A DNA stretch of 64,000 nt from Paracoccaceae bacterium (GCA_014872875.1 WKFI01000025.1:21340-85339), one strand, 5' to 3'; counted from the first letter of the stretch, positions 28,301-38,436 are shown. Notes: generated from the letters alone by a model not told the origin. Translations and numbers: made by a program.

Positions 28301-29130
28301 GTGAGCAGAAAATTCCACTCGCCGGGGTCGTTGGAGCCCCCATTTCACATTCCAGGTCGCCCCGCGTACATCGCCATTGGCTGAATACATATGGGATCCA
28401 AGGCTATTACATTCCGATGGAAGTTGCTTCTGGGGATTTGGAGGATGCCATTCGTACCCTGCCAAAAATGGGCTTTGTCGGAGTGAATGTCACGATCCCG
28501 CACAAAGAAGCGGTGATGGCCATTGCCGATCAGATTACAGACCGGGCTACGTTGATCGGGGCGGCAAATACTCTGATTTTTCGTCCTGACGGCAAGATTC
28601 ACGCCGACAACACAGATGGATATGGCTTTATCACCAACCTGCAGCAGGGTGCGCCGGGTTATGATCCGAAATCCGGTCCAGCGGTGGTGCTGGGAGCCGG
28701 CGGAGCGTCGCGGGCCGTCGTGGCGTCTTTGGTTGAAGCCGGTGTCCCCGAGATCCTACTGACCAACCGGACTCGGGATCGGGCGGAACAGTTGCGTGAA
28801 GACTTCGGCCAACGCGTGCGCGTTGTAGATTGGGTGCAGGCAGGAAATATCCTCGAAGAAGCCAAGCTGGTCGTGAACACAACTTCGCTGGGTATGGTTG
28901 GAAAACCGGAATTGCGAGTGCCGCTGGACGGGTTGCAGCCAGGCACCGTGGTCAATGATCTCATCTATGCACCTTTGCAGACCCGCCTGCTGAAAACCGC
29001 GGAAGAGGCAGGTTGCGTGACGGTGGACGGTTTGGGAATGCTCCTGCACCAAGCCGTACCAGGGTTCGAACGTTGGTTCGGTCAACGACCAGAAGTAGAC
29101 AATGCCACCCGCGCGGCTGCGCTGCGATGA
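28297..29130 (+). CDS. aroE: Shikimate dehydrogenase (NADP+)
   Basis: Reduces 3-dehydroshikimate to shikimate in aromatic amino acid synthesis. It has 277 residues. ISHSRSPRVHRHW is the shikimate-binding segment, VNVTIPHKEAV carries the catalytic Lys, ADNTDGYGF the catalytic Asp, and VVLGAGGASRAV the NADP loop. It is coupled by ATGA overlaps to maf upstream and coaE downstream, a conserved alphaproteobacterial order. Confidence 0.97.
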   Translation: MSEQKIPLAGVVGAPISHSRSPRVHRHWLNTYGIQGYYIPMEVASGDLEDAIRTLPKMGFVGVNVTIPHKEAVMAIADQITDRATLIGAANTLIFRPDGKIHADNTDGYGFITNLQQGAPGYDPKSGPAVVLGAGGASRAVVASLVEAGVPEILLTNRTRDRAEQLREDFGQRVRVVDWVQAGNILEEAKLVVNTTSLGMVGKPELRVPLDGLQPGTVVNDLIYAPLQTRLLKTAEEAGCVTVDGLGMLLHQAVPGFERWFGQRPEVDNATRAAALR

Positions 29131-29720
29131 GCTTTGCGCTTGGGCTGACCGGTTCCATCGGTATGGGGAAAAGCACGACGGCCAAACTGTTCGCCGAAGC
29201 TGGTTGCGAGGTTTGGGATGCGGATGCGGCGGTGCATCGGCTCTATGATGTCGGTGGTGCGGCGGTTGAGCCTCTTCGTGCCCTGTTTCCCGATGCTGTC
29301 GAAAATGAATGTGTGTCGCGGGACGCGTTGAAGCGGATCATCGGGGCAAACCCGTATGCCTTGAAGCAAATCGAACAGGTCGTACATCCTCTGGTCGCTG
29401 AAGATCGCGCAAAATTCAGGGCCACAGCCAGGTCGGATATTTTGGTTTTTGACATTCCGCTGCTCTTTGAGACCGGCGGAAATACAGCAATGGATGCTGT
29501 GGTTTGTGTCTCTATTCCGCCAGAAATACAGCAAGAACGCGTCTTGGCGCGTGGTACCATGAGCTTGGAGCAATTCCTGCAGATTCGGGAAAAGCAAATG
29601 CCAAATGATGAAAAGGTGTCCCGATCGGATTACGTTGTCATCACCGACACGGTAGACCATGCGCGCGAACAGGTTCACAAGATCGTCGCCGAGATCAGAA
29701 AGACACTAGTACATGCGTGA
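29127..29720 (+). CDS. coaE: Dephospho-CoA kinase
   Basis: Phosphorylates the 3'-hydroxyl of dephospho-CoA, the last step of coenzyme A synthesis. It has 197 residues. The P-loop [16 protein letters not shown] is near the N-terminus, [12 protein letters not shown] is the substrate motif, and [10 protein letters not shown] the Walker-B-like segment. The start at 29127 overlaps the aroE stop (ATGA). It overlaps dnaQ by 8 bp at its end. Confidence 0.96.
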   Translation: MSFALGLTGSIGMGKSTTAKLFAEAGCEVWDADAAVHRLYDVGGAAVEPLRALFPDAVENECVSRDALKRIIGANPYALKQIEQVVHPLVAEDRAKFRATARSDILVFDIPLLFETGGNTAMDAVVCVSIPPEIQQERVLARGTMSLEQFLQIREKQMPNDEKVSRSDYVVITDTVDHAREQVHKIVAEIRKTLVHA

Positions 29721-30438
29721 AATCGTACTCGATACAGAAACCACCGGATTCGATCCAGAAAGCGGCGACCGGATTGTCGAAATTGGCGCGATCGAGCTGT
29801 ACAATCACCTGCCCACGGGTGAGACGTTTCACGAATACATGAACCCGGAACGGTCCATGCCGGCCGAAGCGTTTCAGGTCCATGGTATCGGTCCCGACCT
29901 GTTGGAGCCGCCGCAAACGCCGGAACCGGGAGCGGTGACGTTGAAAGACAAACCGCTGTTCCGTGAGATCGGGCAGAAATTCCTGGATTTTGTCGGTGAT
30001 GCCAAACTGGTGATCCACAATGCGGCCTTTGACATGAAGTTCCTGAACGCGGAACTGCGATGGCTGGGATTGCGGCAATTGCCGTGGGAGCAGGCTATCG
30101 ACACGCTGGCCATTGCCCGTCAGCGGTTTCCCGGGTCACCGGCGTCACTGGATGCGCTGTGCCGACGTTTCAATATCGACAACACATCGCGTGTATTGCA
30201 CGGGGCGCTGCTCGACTCGGAAATTCTGGCGGATGTGTATCTGGAGCTGATCGGCGGACGGCAGCCCGATTTTGGATTGGCCACTTCGACTGGCACAAGC
30301 GGGGGAGGAGCGGTGGCCGATGATTGGCGACCTTCGCAACGCCCGACTCCCTTGCCTTCTCGGCTGACGATCGAAGAACAGGCTGCACATGACGCCTTTG
30401 TCGAGAAGATGGGCGACAGCGCGCTTTGGCGTCAGTGA
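29713..30438 (+). CDS. dnaQ: DNA polymerase III epsilon subunit (proofreading exonuclease)
   Basis: The 3'-5' exonuclease that edits for the replicative polymerase. It has 241 residues. The DEDDh motifs are present: LDTETTGFD (Exo I), [11 protein letters not shown] (Exo II) and [14 protein letters not shown] (Exo III, with the His). A Gly/Thr/Ser-rich linker and a short C-terminal segment ([16 protein letters not shown]) should bind the alpha subunit. It is last in the maf-aroE-coaE-dnaQ operon, ended by a terminator at 30463. Confidence 0.96.
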   Translation: MREIVLDTETTGFDPESGDRIVEIGAIELYNHLPTGETFHEYMNPERSMPAEAFQVHGIGPDLLEPPQTPEPGAVTLKDKPLFREIGQKFLDFVGDAKLVIHNAAFDMKFLNAELRWLGLRQLPWEQAIDTLAIARQRFPGSPASLDALCRRFNIDNTSRVLHGALLDSEILADVYLELIGGRQPDFGLATSTGTSGGGAVADDWRPSQRPTPLPSRLTIEEQAAHDAFVEKMGDSALWRQ

Positions 30439-30462
30439 TCCGAACCAAGAGCTGAACACGAA

Positions 30463-30488
30463 AAAACCGCCCCGAAAGGAGCGGTTTT
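30463..30488. terminator. Bidirectional terminator between dnaQ and secB
   Basis: The stem AAAACCGC / GCGGTTTT encloses a ten-base loop and sits between the convergent dnaQ and secB stop codons. A and T runs on either side allow use from both strands. Confidence 0.85.
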
Positions 30489-30508
30489 CTATTCTAACGC
30501 TTTGAAAC

Positions 30509-31024
30509 TTACTGTGTGGTTGCAGGCGCTTCGGCAGATGCAGCCGCAGCCTGACGGCGCTGCAGCTCGTTACGATAAATCGCAACAAAATCAATGTTGT
30601 CCAGGTTCAGTGGCGGGAAACCACCATCGCGGGTCACGTCCGATACGATACGGCGCAGGAACGGGAACAGCATGCGCGGGCATTCGATCAGCAGGAAGGG
30701 GTGCAGCTGGTCTTCTGGAACTCCAACCACGTTGAAGATACCCACATATTCGATCTCAAGGATGAACAGGACGTCTTCGCCTTCCTTGGCTTTCGACTCC
30801 ACGTTCAGCTTGACCATCACTTCGAACTGGTTGTCGGCTGGACGCTTCTTGGCATCCAGGTTGACCTGTACACTGACGTCGGGCTGAACATTGCCAGCGC
30901 CACCCTTCTGGGCCATCACGTTCTCAAAGGACAGATCCCGAACAAACTGACCCAGAACATTCATCTGCACTTGTGGGGCTTGGGCCTGCGGTTGAGCCCC
31001 TTCGGTCGCGCCGTTTTCGGCCAT
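30509..31024 (-). CDS. secB: Protein-export chaperone SecB
   Basis: A tetrameric cytoplasmic chaperone that holds preproteins unfolded and passes them to SecA. It has 171 residues from the ATG at 31024, which has AGGAG upstream. VLGQFVRDLSFENV, the YVGIFNV segment, LIECPRMLFPFLRRIVSDVTRDGGFPPL-type core and FVAIYRNEL are characteristic. The Gln/Ala-rich N- and C-terminal tails are ordinary for alphaproteobacteria. It lies downstream of the fxsA gene on the same strand. Confidence 0.97.
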   Translation of the reverse strand: MAENGATEGAQPQAQAPQVQMNVLGQFVRDLSFENVMAQKGGAGNVQPDVSVQVNLDAKKRPADNQFEVMVKLNVESKAKEGEDVLFILEIEYVGIFNVVGVPEDQLHPFLLIECPRMLFPFLRRIVSDVTRDGGFPPLNLDNIDFVAIYRNELQRRQAAAASAEAPATTQ

Positions 31025-31079
31025 CGAACTACTCCTAAAATTCAAACTTGGCGCTGCTTAACACCTTGGGGGACTGTTC

Positions 31080-31598
31080 TCAACGTTTGTCGGGGCCTTC
31101 GACCCAGCCCGACGGGCCTGAGCGTGGACGACTTGGCGTCACGTCTTCGAAATCGCCGTCAATGATATCACCCGAAGGTCCTTGATGCGGTCGATTTCCC
31201 GGATGGAAACCATGGTGATGCATTGGGCCGGGGCCCATCTGGAATTGGGTCACGTTCACCCGGGCCCGCAGGTATTTGTAGACCGCAATGCGGACCGGTG
31301 GCATCAGCAGCGCAAATCCGACAGCGTCAGTAAAGAACCCGGGCGTCAAAAGCAGCGCACCAGAGAACAGGATCATTGCCCCATGTGCCAGCGGCTCGGC
31401 CGGGTCGCGCAACTGTTCAAATGAGTTACGCAGCTGTCCCATCGCCATGCGACCTTGTGTCCGGACCAACCAGGTCCCCAGAACAGCAGTAAGAACCACA
31501 ATCCCGAGCGTCGCCCATAGACCGATTAACCCGCCCACTTGGATGAACAGGGCAATTTCGATCAACGGCACAAGAAGAAAGGCCAAAAACAGGTACAT
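31080..31598 (-). CDS. fxsA: FxsA family membrane protein
   Basis: A 172-residue inner-membrane protein of the FxsA family. The N-terminal FLAFLLVPLIEIALFIQVGG, then GTWLVRTQG and the GALLLTPGFFTDAVGFALLMPPVR block are diagnostic. The C-terminal tail is hydrophilic, rich in His, Gly and Pro, and likely cytoplasmic. In E. coli FxsA affects exclusion of phage T7; its normal role is not known. It diverges from the Tim44-like gene and may be co-transcribed with secB. Confidence 0.9.
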   Translation of the reverse strand: MYLFLAFLLVPLIEIALFIQVGGLIGLWATLGIVVLTAVLGTWLVRTQGRMAMGQLRNSFEQLRDPAEPLAHGAMILFSGALLLTPGFFTDAVGFALLMPPVRIAVYKYLRARVNVTQFQMGPGPMHHHGFHPGNRPHQGPSGDIIDGDFEDVTPSRPRSGPSGWVEGPDKR

Positions 31599-31741
31599 TC
31601 AGGTATCCTTGTCACAGGTTGGTCGCAGCGTTGTCGCTGGGCAACATACATGCGGGGGAACAGTGGACTTGACCCCGCCTGTCCCCTACATAAGTGCAAG
31701 TGGTCCAAGTTACAAAGGCCCCGCGCGTCAAAGAGGTTCAA

Positions 31742-32395
31742 ATGAATTCACCCCTGATCCAGCTTCTCGTCCTTGCTGGCATTGCCGTTTTCCTGATCCT
31801 GCGCCTGAAAAGCGTTCTGGGAACCCGGGAAGGGTTTGAAAAGCCTCCGGTTCCTCAGCAGTCGGATCGCCGTCGCCAGGAATTCGAAGTGATCGAAGGC
31901 GGACCTGACCGCGACATAACCGACCACGTGGAAGAAGACAGCCCGCAAGCCCAGGAACTGGCCGCGATGAAACGGATCGAGCCGTCATTTTCGGTCAGCG
32001 AATTCGTTCAGGGCGCTCGCGGCGCTTATGAAATGATCGTGATGGGTTTTGAAAATGGCGATTTGGACAATCTGAAACCGTTCTTGGCTGAAGATGTGTT
32101 CCAGACCTTTGTGGACGTTGTCGCAGACCGCGAAGACAAAGGTTTCAAGATCGAAGCCGAATTTGTCGGCGTGCGGGAGACCGCTCTGGTGGATGTGAAC
32201 TTCGACAAGGACACGCAGCTGGCCGAAGTTACCATGCGGTTTGTCGGTGAGCTGACCTCGGTCGTGCGGGATCGCGGCGGCGACATTGTCGAAGGCGATC
32301 CAAAGGCAGTCAAACGTCAAAAAGACACTTGGGTCTTTGCCCGCACCATGGGCGCGAACGATCCCAACTGGCAATTGGTTGCAACGGACGCATGA
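31742..32395 (+). CDS. Tim44-domain membrane-anchored protein
   Basis: A 217-residue protein with one N-terminal membrane segment (LIQLLVLAGIAVFLILRL), a charged linker, and a Tim44-like domain (from about residue 80) that includes FSVSEFVQGARGAYEMIV and FENGDLDNLKPFLAEDVFQTF. The fold is that of the mitochondrial import-motor subunit Tim44 (NTF2-like). Bacterial members are thought to act at the inner membrane, but the substrate is unknown. The ATG at 31742 directly precedes the membrane segment. It is coupled by ATGA to mltA. Confidence 0.87.
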   Translation: MNSPLIQLLVLAGIAVFLILRLKSVLGTREGFEKPPVPQQSDRRRQEFEVIEGGPDRDITDHVEEDSPQAQELAAMKRIEPSFSVSEFVQGARGAYEMIVMGFENGDLDNLKPFLAEDVFQTFVDVVADREDKGFKIEAEFVGVRETALVDVNFDKDTQLAEVTMRFVGELTSVVRDRGGDIVEGDPKAVKRQKDTWVFARTMGANDPNWQLVATDA

Positions 32396-33435
32396 TCCGT
32401 GGAGTCCGGGCAGCATGCATGGCCGCCGCCATGATGTGCTCGGGCGGAGCGCAGGCTGAAACCACTTATCAGATCCTCGGGTTCAATCAGCTGGAGGATT
32501 GGGAAAAAGACGATCATTCCGCGGCGTTCGACGTGTTTCTGGAAACCTGCACGGATCTGGACGATCCCGATTGGCAGGTTCTTTGTGCCATGGCCCAGAA
32601 CCATGATCGGAAGAACGCCAAGGCCTTTTTTGAACTTCTTTTCCGTCCGGTTCTGATTCAGGACGGTGCCCCTGCCCTGTTCACAGGCTACTTTGAGCCG
32701 GAATTGGATGGCGCCCGCAGCCCTAGCGCGCGGTACAGATACCCGATCTATCGGATGCCTCCGGAAGCGAAGCAATCGAACCCATGGCTATCGCGTCGGG
32801 ATATTCTGACCACGGATGTGATGAAGGGACGCGGGCTGGAAATTGCCTGGGTCGATGATCCCGTTGAACTGTTCTTTTTGCAGATCCAGGGCTCCGGCCG
32901 GATCCGCCTGACGGATGGCAGCACTTTGCGCGTTGGGTATGGCGGGGCCAACGGGCATCCGTACCGATCCGTTGGGGTCGAACTGGTCCGGCGTGGAGTT
33001 TACAACGCCCATCAGGTCAGTGCACAGGTGATCAAGAACTGGGTGCGACGCAATCCGGTGGATGGAGAGGAATTGCTGTTGCACAATCCGTCCTACGTGT
33101 TTTTCCGCGAAGTTAACCGCGTCGCGTCGCACATGGGACCTCTCGGAGCCATGAACCGGTCGGTTACGGCGTTACGAACTGTTGCTGTCGACCCGGACTA
33201 TGTTCCGCTGGGCGCTCCGGTTTGGATCGAAAAGGACGGTGCGGGCAAGATGCGCCGGCTGATGGTTGCACAGGACACCGGATCCGCTATCAAGGGCGCG
33301 CAGCGTGCCGATATCTTTTTTGGAACGGGCGATGCGGCTGGCCAGGCGGCCGGTCGGTTGCGCGATCCGGGGCGGATGCTGGTTCTGTTGCCAATCCAAC
33401 GCGCCTATGCCCTTCTTCCGGATGAACTCCAATGA
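32392..33435 (+). CDS. mltA: Membrane-bound lytic murein transglycosylase A (MltA-like)
   Basis: A periplasmic peptidoglycan lytic transglycosylase that cleaves the MurNAc-GlcNAc bond. It has 347 residues. The first 22 residues (MIRGVRAACMAAAMMCSGGAQA) form a signal peptide without a lipobox at the usual place. FTGYFEPELDG, the IQGSGRIRL barrel motif and the C-terminal 3D domain (MVAQDTGSAIKGAQRADIFFGTG), which carries the catalytic aspartate, are visible. It overlaps both the Tim44-like gene and the smr gene by 4 bp. Confidence 0.93.
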   Translation: MIRGVRAACMAAAMMCSGGAQAETTYQILGFNQLEDWEKDDHSAAFDVFLETCTDLDDPDWQVLCAMAQNHDRKNAKAFFELLFRPVLIQDGAPALFTGYFEPELDGARSPSARYRYPIYRMPPEAKQSNPWLSRRDILTTDVMKGRGLEIAWVDDPVELFFLQIQGSGRIRLTDGSTLRVGYGGANGHPYRSVGVELVRRGVYNAHQVSAQVIKNWVRRNPVDGEELLLHNPSYVFFREVNRVASHMGPLGAMNRSVTALRTVAVDPDYVPLGAPVWIEKDGAGKMRRLMVAQDTGSAIKGAQRADIFFGTGDAAGQAAGRLRDPGRMLVLLPIQRAYALLPDELQ

Positions 33436-34019
33436 CACGCAGAAAATTGACGTCGGAGGAGATCGATCTGTGGCAGCGGGTCGTCCAAAAGACTGAGGCT
33501 TTGCACCCTGGTACGCATTCAACGCCGCCTCCTGCGCCTTTACCTAAACCAAAGCCAGCCAAAGTACCGGTTTCTAGGTTTGAAAATTTTGAAGTTGGAC
33601 AAAATACAAAAACAAAACCATTGAAGAACGATCTGAAACCTGCGGTCAATGATGGTCTGCGTGCCGCGGGTCTTCAGATGGACTTCAAGTCCTTTGGAAG
33701 AATGAAACGGGGTAAGATCAAGCCGGAAGGTAGGATCGACCTGCATGGTATGAGACTGGAAAATGCGCATTCAACTTTGGTGCGGTTCGTTCTGTCATCG
33801 CAGGCTTCGGGTAAACGATTGGTGCTGGTGATTACCGGCAAGGGCAAGGATCGCGATGAACCGGGTCCCATCCCGACTCCGCGGGGTGTCCTGCGCCATC
33901 AGGTGCCCCAATGGCTGTCATTACCGCCCTTGGCGCAGGCGGTACTACAGGTCACTCCGGCGCATTTGCGACATGGCGGCGACGGCGCCTATTACGTTTA
34001 CCTGCGTCGCAATCGCTGA
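33432..34019 (+). CDS. Smr-domain protein
   Basis: A 195-residue protein with a C-terminal Smr (small MutS-related) domain, a fold with nicking or RNA-cleaving activity in several relatives. The hallmarks IDLHGM and VITGKGKD are separated by the expected helix, and a C-terminal HGGDGAYYVYLRR strand follows. The N-terminal half is Pro/Lys-rich and probably disordered. It closes the Tim44-like/mltA/smr operon. Its exact substrate is unknown. Confidence 0.9.
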   Translation: MTRRKLTSEEIDLWQRVVQKTEALHPGTHSTPPPAPLPKPKPAKVPVSRFENFEVGQNTKTKPLKNDLKPAVNDGLRAAGLQMDFKSFGRMKRGKIKPEGRIDLHGMRLENAHSTLVRFVLSSQASGKRLVLVITGKGKDRDEPGPIPTPRGVLRHQVPQWLSLPPLAQAVLQVTPAHLRHGGDGAYYVYLRRNR

Positions 34020-34021
34020 GC

Positions 34022-35251
34022 TCAAGACGTTCGGTAACGCTGCACACCTCTCCAAGACAGAATGGACGTCGCCAAGAAATACCCGGCGATATAAACGAAC
34101 TGCAATTCCAGCCCGATGCCAAAGTCGATCAGAACCCCGGTCAGACCTGGTCCAATGGCTGATCCAAGGACCATGGCCGAAGTTGCCAATGCCTTGATCG
34201 CACCGATATGGGCGGTGCCATAGCTGTCTGCCCAGAAAGCAGCCGGCAAAGTTGCAGCCATGCCTGTCGTCAAGGCCAGACATACAAAACCGAAGAAAGC
34301 AGCGAACGAATTCGAGGCTACCGCAAAGATAAGAAAGCCCGCGACCATGGGTATTTGAAAGAACGGCATCAGCCGGGAGGTCCCGAACCGATCCAAGGCC
34401 CAACCAGACAGGATCATCGCGATCACTGCTGACCCGGTGAACACCGGAAACCATGCCACCAGTTCCAGATGGGACCACCCTTTGATCTTAGCCAGATGAA
34501 CCTGATGAAAGAAAAACGCCGTACCGAATGCTGATGGCCCCAGGACCGAAGGTGCGATGTACCAAAACAGTGGATGTTTCAGCGCCTGCCCCCGAGTCCA
34601 GTGTCGCCCATCCATGCCGGTAGAAGATTCGCTTTGTAATGTGTGTAATGGACTTCGTTCCGATTTGAGCAGGTTCAGCAAGACCGGAATACCCGCCAAA
34701 GCGATGACAGCGCAGACAACCCAGAGGCTTCGCCAGTCGAACACGCTCAGCAGAGATACAAACAGCATTGGGAACAGTGCTTCGCCCACCGAAAAGCCAA
34801 GCGAGGCAATTGCGAGCGCCCTGCCCCGTGTCGCTTGAAACCAGCGGGTCATACCCACGGCCGCTATGTGACCGGCCATCCCCTGACCGAAAAACCGAAG
34901 TCCAAGGACAACCAGAGCCAAAGCCCAGACCCAAGGATTGAACGCCATGGCAAGACACGCCAACGCCAAACCGGCCAGTGTCAGCGCGCCAAGAGCCCGC
35001 ATTCGAAACCGGTCAGTCAAGGCGCCAGACCAGACCATCAGCACTGCGGAAACCGTCGTGCCCAATGAATAGATCCCGCCCCATTCCCCATGGCTCAACC
35101 CAAATTCAGCGCGAATCTCTCCCGCGAATATCGAAATGAAGAAGGTTTGGCCGAAACAGGACAGGAACGTCAAAAGCGCCCCGGCGGACAGCCAACGCGC
35201 GTTTTCGACAAGAAAGTCGTGGCTGCTTCGAAGGGAAGAGGCCAGCGGCAT
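34022..35251 (-). CDS. Major facilitator superfamily transporter
   Basis: A 409-residue inner-membrane transporter with about twelve hydrophobic segments. SLGTTVSAVLMVWSGALTDRFRMR is the MFS loop 2-3 motif region and a second similar motif (ILSGWALDRFGTSRLMP) appears in the C-terminal half. The TRGRALAIASLGFSVGEALFP stretch is common in monocarboxylate/oxalate-type MFS proteins. It begins 3 bp after the stop of the lipoprotein hydrolase gene, suggesting co-transcription. The substrate is unknown. Confidence 0.85.
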   Translation of the reverse strand: MPLASSLRSSHDFLVENARWLSAGALLTFLSCFGQTFFISIFAGEIRAEFGLSHGEWGGIYSLGTTVSAVLMVWSGALTDRFRMRALGALTLAGLALACLAMAFNPWVWALALVVLGLRFFGQGMAGHIAAVGMTRWFQATRGRALAIASLGFSVGEALFPMLFVSLLSVFDWRSLWVVCAVIALAGIPVLLNLLKSERSPLHTLQSESSTGMDGRHWTRGQALKHPLFWYIAPSVLGPSAFGTAFFFHQVHLAKIKGWSHLELVAWFPVFTGSAVIAMILSGWALDRFGTSRLMPFFQIPMVAGFLIFAVASNSFAAFFGFVCLALTTGMAATLPAAFWADSYGTAHIGAIKALATSAMVLGSAIGPGLTGVLIDFGIGLELQFVYIAGYFLATSILSWRGVQRYRTS

Positions 35252-35254
35252 TAC

Positions 35255-36370
35255 TCAGCCGCTCGTATCCGGAGGTGACAAAAGCTCGATCTCGGTGGCT
35301 TCGTCATATTTCACGACGACCCCCGGCAACAGGTTCTGCACCGCGCTACGGTCTTCGCCCAAGGCTTCGGCCACTTCGCTGGCGTTGTTCAGAACCTTGA
35401 CCAACGTGGGGGATGAGGCTGCCACAAAGTGTGAACTTTCAGCTTCGCTTGAAAAATCGCTTGTATCGACAATCTCGATCGGGAGATCCGCGACCGTTTC
35501 GGCCGATTCAATGTTGCCCAACCGTTCCCGGCTGTGAGTACCGCGCAGTCTTTGCGATAGCCCAAGGATCTTGTCCTTGTTGGAAACGAAGACCACAAAC
35601 GGCTCGGGTGGGTTTGGTATCCGATTCAGCTGTGCCCGGAACAAGTCGATATCAAGATCGGGAGAGAACAGGATAATGCCGCCCAAGGATCGCTGTGACC
35701 AACCCGGGTTGGCGATTTCGATCTGGCGCAGGGTTTCCATGACAAGAACCGATCCCATCGAATGCGCCACCAGCACGATATTGTCGACGCCGCTGGCCTC
35801 GACCCGGCGCAACAGGTTTTCCAACCCGTCTCGAGCGATCAATGCGCTTTCCCCGTCATAGGCATAGGCCAAAGGACTGCCGCGGCTGGGCCAGGAATAG
35901 ATCAAATGGGCGCCAGGCAGTTCCAGATCGTGCGCCAATTGCGCAGCCCGGAACGCGCTTTCCGTATGGGTCGTGTTGAACCCATGAACGTAGATCATCG
36001 CCTCGCGCCCCGATGTGTCTGTGGCTCGCGTGACATCTCTCACCCGTGTTTCAAAGGCTTGGGGCGATTGAAAGGTCTTTTGGTTGGCGAGAACAAATTG
36101 AGTGCTGGGATTTGGATTGCCATAAGCTTCGTCAAGCCCGCCGGGTTTGCGGTTTGGCGGTACGGATATGGTCATCTCGACCAGACTGTGCTCCACACTT
36201 CGATCTCCCCCGAACGTGCCTTCGGGGGTCAATGCACGCGTAGTGGCTGCAAACACAGTTTGCGGTGTGCCGATCGTCAGGGCTTCTGGAACAACTTCGA
36301 CCACTGACCGATCAGCGCAGGCGGATAGGCCCAGAAATGACAGAAACAGAAAAAGGACTGTGCGCTTCAT
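35255..36370 (-). CDS. Alpha/beta hydrolase lipoprotein (DUF900 family)
   Basis: A 371-residue exported hydrolase. The N-terminus carries a lipoprotein signal with lipobox LSAC (Cys18). The body matches DUF900: MIYVHGFNTTHTESAFRAAQL, HLIYSWPSRGSPLAYAYD, and the nucleophile elbow VAHSMGSVLVMETL with its serine. It probably acts as an esterase or lipase at the inner or outer membrane. It is followed at once by the MFS transporter gene. The substrate is unknown. Confidence 0.85.
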   Translation of the reverse strand: MKRTVLFLFLSFLGLSACADRSVVEVVPEALTIGTPQTVFAATTRALTPEGTFGGDRSVEHSLVEMTISVPPNRKPGGLDEAYGNPNPSTQFVLANQKTFQSPQAFETRVRDVTRATDTSGREAMIYVHGFNTTHTESAFRAAQLAHDLELPGAHLIYSWPSRGSPLAYAYDGESALIARDGLENLLRRVEASGVDNIVLVAHSMGSVLVMETLRQIEIANPGWSQRSLGGIILFSPDLDIDLFRAQLNRIPNPPEPFVVFVSNKDKILGLSQRLRGTHSRERLGNIESAETVADLPIEIVDTSDFSSEAESSHFVAASSPTLVKVLNNASEVAEALGEDRSAVQNLLPGVVVKYDEATEIELLSPPDTSG

Positions 36371-36482
36371 GACCTGCCCAACGATAAATTCCGGGTCAGG
36401 CTAGCCAAGCTTTGGCGGATGTCCAGCAGAGTTTGAGCGGTGTGCCATCGATATGCGACACGCCGCTCAGAAGGTCACATGG

Positions 36483-37790
36483 TCAGAGCACGTAGCGGCT
36501 GACATCGGTGGATTTGGTCAACTCACCCAGGTTCTTGTCCACAAACTCTACGTTGACTGTGACTGAGCTGCCGGACTCATCCGGTGCCGAGAAAGACAGA
36601 TCTTCGAACACCCGTTCCATCACGGTGTAAAGTCGTCGTGCACCGATGTTTTCAACGCTCTGATTCACCTCGGCGGCGATCTTGGCCAGCGCGGCAATGC
36701 CGTCTTCGGTAAATGTCACCTCGACCTCTTCAGTGCCCATCAAGGCTGTGTACTGCAAGGTCAGCGCATTGTCGGTTTCAGTCAGGATCCGTACGAAATC
36801 CTCTTCGGTCAGCGCCCGCAGTTCCACGCGGATCGGCAAGCGACCCTGCAACTCCGGCAACAGGTCGCTGGGTTTGGCGATGTGGAAGGCGCCCGAGGCG
36901 ATGAACAGGATATGGTCGGTCTTGATCGGACCGTGTTTGGTGCTGACGGTTGTGCCTTCGATCAGCGGCAGCAGGTCACGTTGCACGCCTTCCCGGCTGA
37001 CATCGCCGCCACGGGCCTCCTGCCGGGCGCAGACCTTGTCAATCTCATCCAGGAAGACGATTCCGTTCTGTTCAACAGCTTCCAGGGCCGTACGGGTGAC
37101 CGTTTCGTCATCCAAGAGCTTGTCGGCTTCTTCCCCGATGAGAAGCTCATAGCTGTCGGCCACGGTGACTTTCTTGCGGACGGTGCGCCCACCCATGGCT
37201 TTGCCAAACAGTTCGCCCAGGTTCATCATGCCCATGTTCGACCCCGGCTGACCGGGGATTTCGAACATGCCCATCGGGTTCGATGTGTCGGCCACATCAA
37301 GTTCGATCACCGTATCGTCCAGTTCTCCGGTCTTCAGCTTCTTACGGAACATTTCGCGCGTGCTTTCTCGGGCGTCTGTGCCGGCAATGGCTTCGATCAC
37401 GCGATCTTCGGCGGCCTGATGCGCCTTGGCCTTGACGTCTTCGCGCATGTATTCGCGGGTCTGCAGGATCGCTGCATCGGCCAGATCGCGGATGATCTGT
37501 TCCACGTCGCGGCCTACATAGCCAACCTCGGTGAATTTCGTGGCTTCGACCTTTATGAACGGCGCGCGGGCCAGTTTGGCCAGTCGGCGGCTGATTTCGG
37601 TCTTGCCGACGCCGGTGGGGCCGATCATCAGGATATTCTTGGGATACACTTCGTCCCGCAGATCATCCGACAATTGCTTGCGCCGCCAGCGGTTGCGCAG
37701 CGCCACGGCCACGGCGCGTTTTGCGTCTTTCTGTCCGATGATGAACCGGTCCAGTTCGGATACGATTTCGCGCGGGGTCAGATCGGTCAT
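36483..37790 (-). CDS. hslU: ATP-dependent protease ATPase subunit HslU
   Basis: The unfoldase ring of the HslUV protease. It has 435 residues. Walker [18 protein letters not shown], the pore-loop region [16 protein letters not shown], Walker [11 protein letters not shown] and the sensor region around [11 protein letters not shown] are present, and the C-terminus ends ..DVSRYVL, the tail that activates HslV. It lies 88 bp downstream of hslV on the same strand. Confidence 0.97.
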   Translation of the reverse strand: MTDLTPREIVSELDRFIIGQKDAKRAVAVALRNRWRRKQLSDDLRDEVYPKNILMIGPTGVGKTEISRRLAKLARAPFIKVEATKFTEVGYVGRDVEQIIRDLADAAILQTREYMREDVKAKAHQAAEDRVIEAIAGTDARESTREMFRKKLKTGELDDTVIELDVADTSNPMGMFEIPGQPGSNMGMMNLGELFGKAMGGRTVRKKVTVADSYELLIGEEADKLLDDETVTRTALEAVEQNGIVFLDEIDKVCARQEARGGDVSREGVQRDLLPLIEGTTVSTKHGPIKTDHILFIASGAFHIAKPSDLLPELQGRLPIRVELRALTEEDFVRILTETDNALTLQYTALMGTEEVEVTFTEDGIAALAKIAAEVNQSVENIGARRLYTVMERVFEDLSFSAPDESGSSVTVNVEFVDKNLGELTKSTDVSRYVL

Positions 37791-37878
37791 ATGTGCTTAA
37801 CTCTCTATCGTGTCTGCGGTCGCTGTTACATTGCGGCCTGAAAACAAGTGACTTGGGCGGATCCGTGGATAAAGCGGA

Positions 37879-38436
37879 TTAACCTCCGATTTGCTCAACC
37901 GTCAGCTTGCCGTTGGTATAGACGCAGATATCTGCGGCAATCGCCATGGCGCTTCGGGCCACGTCTTCAGCAGATTTGTCGCTGTCCATCATGGCGCGGG
38001 CCGCGGCGAGGGCAAAGTTTCCCCCCGACCCGATTGCAGCCACGTCATGTTCCGGCTCCAGCACATCACCTGCACCGGTAATCACGAACATGTCGCTGCC
38101 ATCCGTGACAATCAGCATCGCTTCCAGGTTCTTGAGGTACTTGTCCGTCCGCCAATCCTTGGCCAGCTCGACCGAGGCGCGGGCCAATTGCCCGGGTGTG
38201 GCCTCTAGCTTGGCTTCCAGCCGTTCCAAAAGGGTAAAGGCATCTGCCGTCGAACCGGCGAAACCGGCCACAACTTCGAACCCGCCCGGTTTCAACCGCC
38301 GCACCTTGCGCGCGGTACCCTTGATCACGGTTTGTCCCAGCGACACTTGCCCGTCGCCCGCGATGACAACTTCACCGCCTTTCTTGACGCCTATGATCGT
38401 GGTGCCGTGCCAGCCCGGGAATTGATCGTCTGCCAT
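37879..38436 (-). CDS. hslV: ATP-dependent protease peptidase subunit HslV
   Basis: A proteasome-like threonine peptidase, the partner of HslU. It has 185 residues. The N-terminal [12 protein letters not shown] is cleaved before the catalytic Thr in HGTT. Also present are [15 protein letters not shown] [23 protein letters not shown] and [14 protein letters not shown]. It is first in the hslVU operon, with a 194-bp gap to the divergently read DUF1127 gene. Confidence 0.97.
   Translation of the reverse strand: MADDQFPGWHGTTIIGVKKGGEVVIAGDGQVSLGQTVIKGTARKVRRLKPGGFEVVAGFAGSTADAFTLLERLEAKLEATPGQLARASVELAKDWRTDKYLKNLEAMLIVTDGSDMFVITGAGDVLEPEHDVAAIGSGGNFALAAARAMMDSDKSAEDVARSAMAIAADICVYTNGKLTVEQIGG

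Noticed and set aside
36882..37841. A 319-codon plus-strand open frame opposite hslU
   Set aside because: It is a shadow of hslU, with no start context and no recognisable domain.
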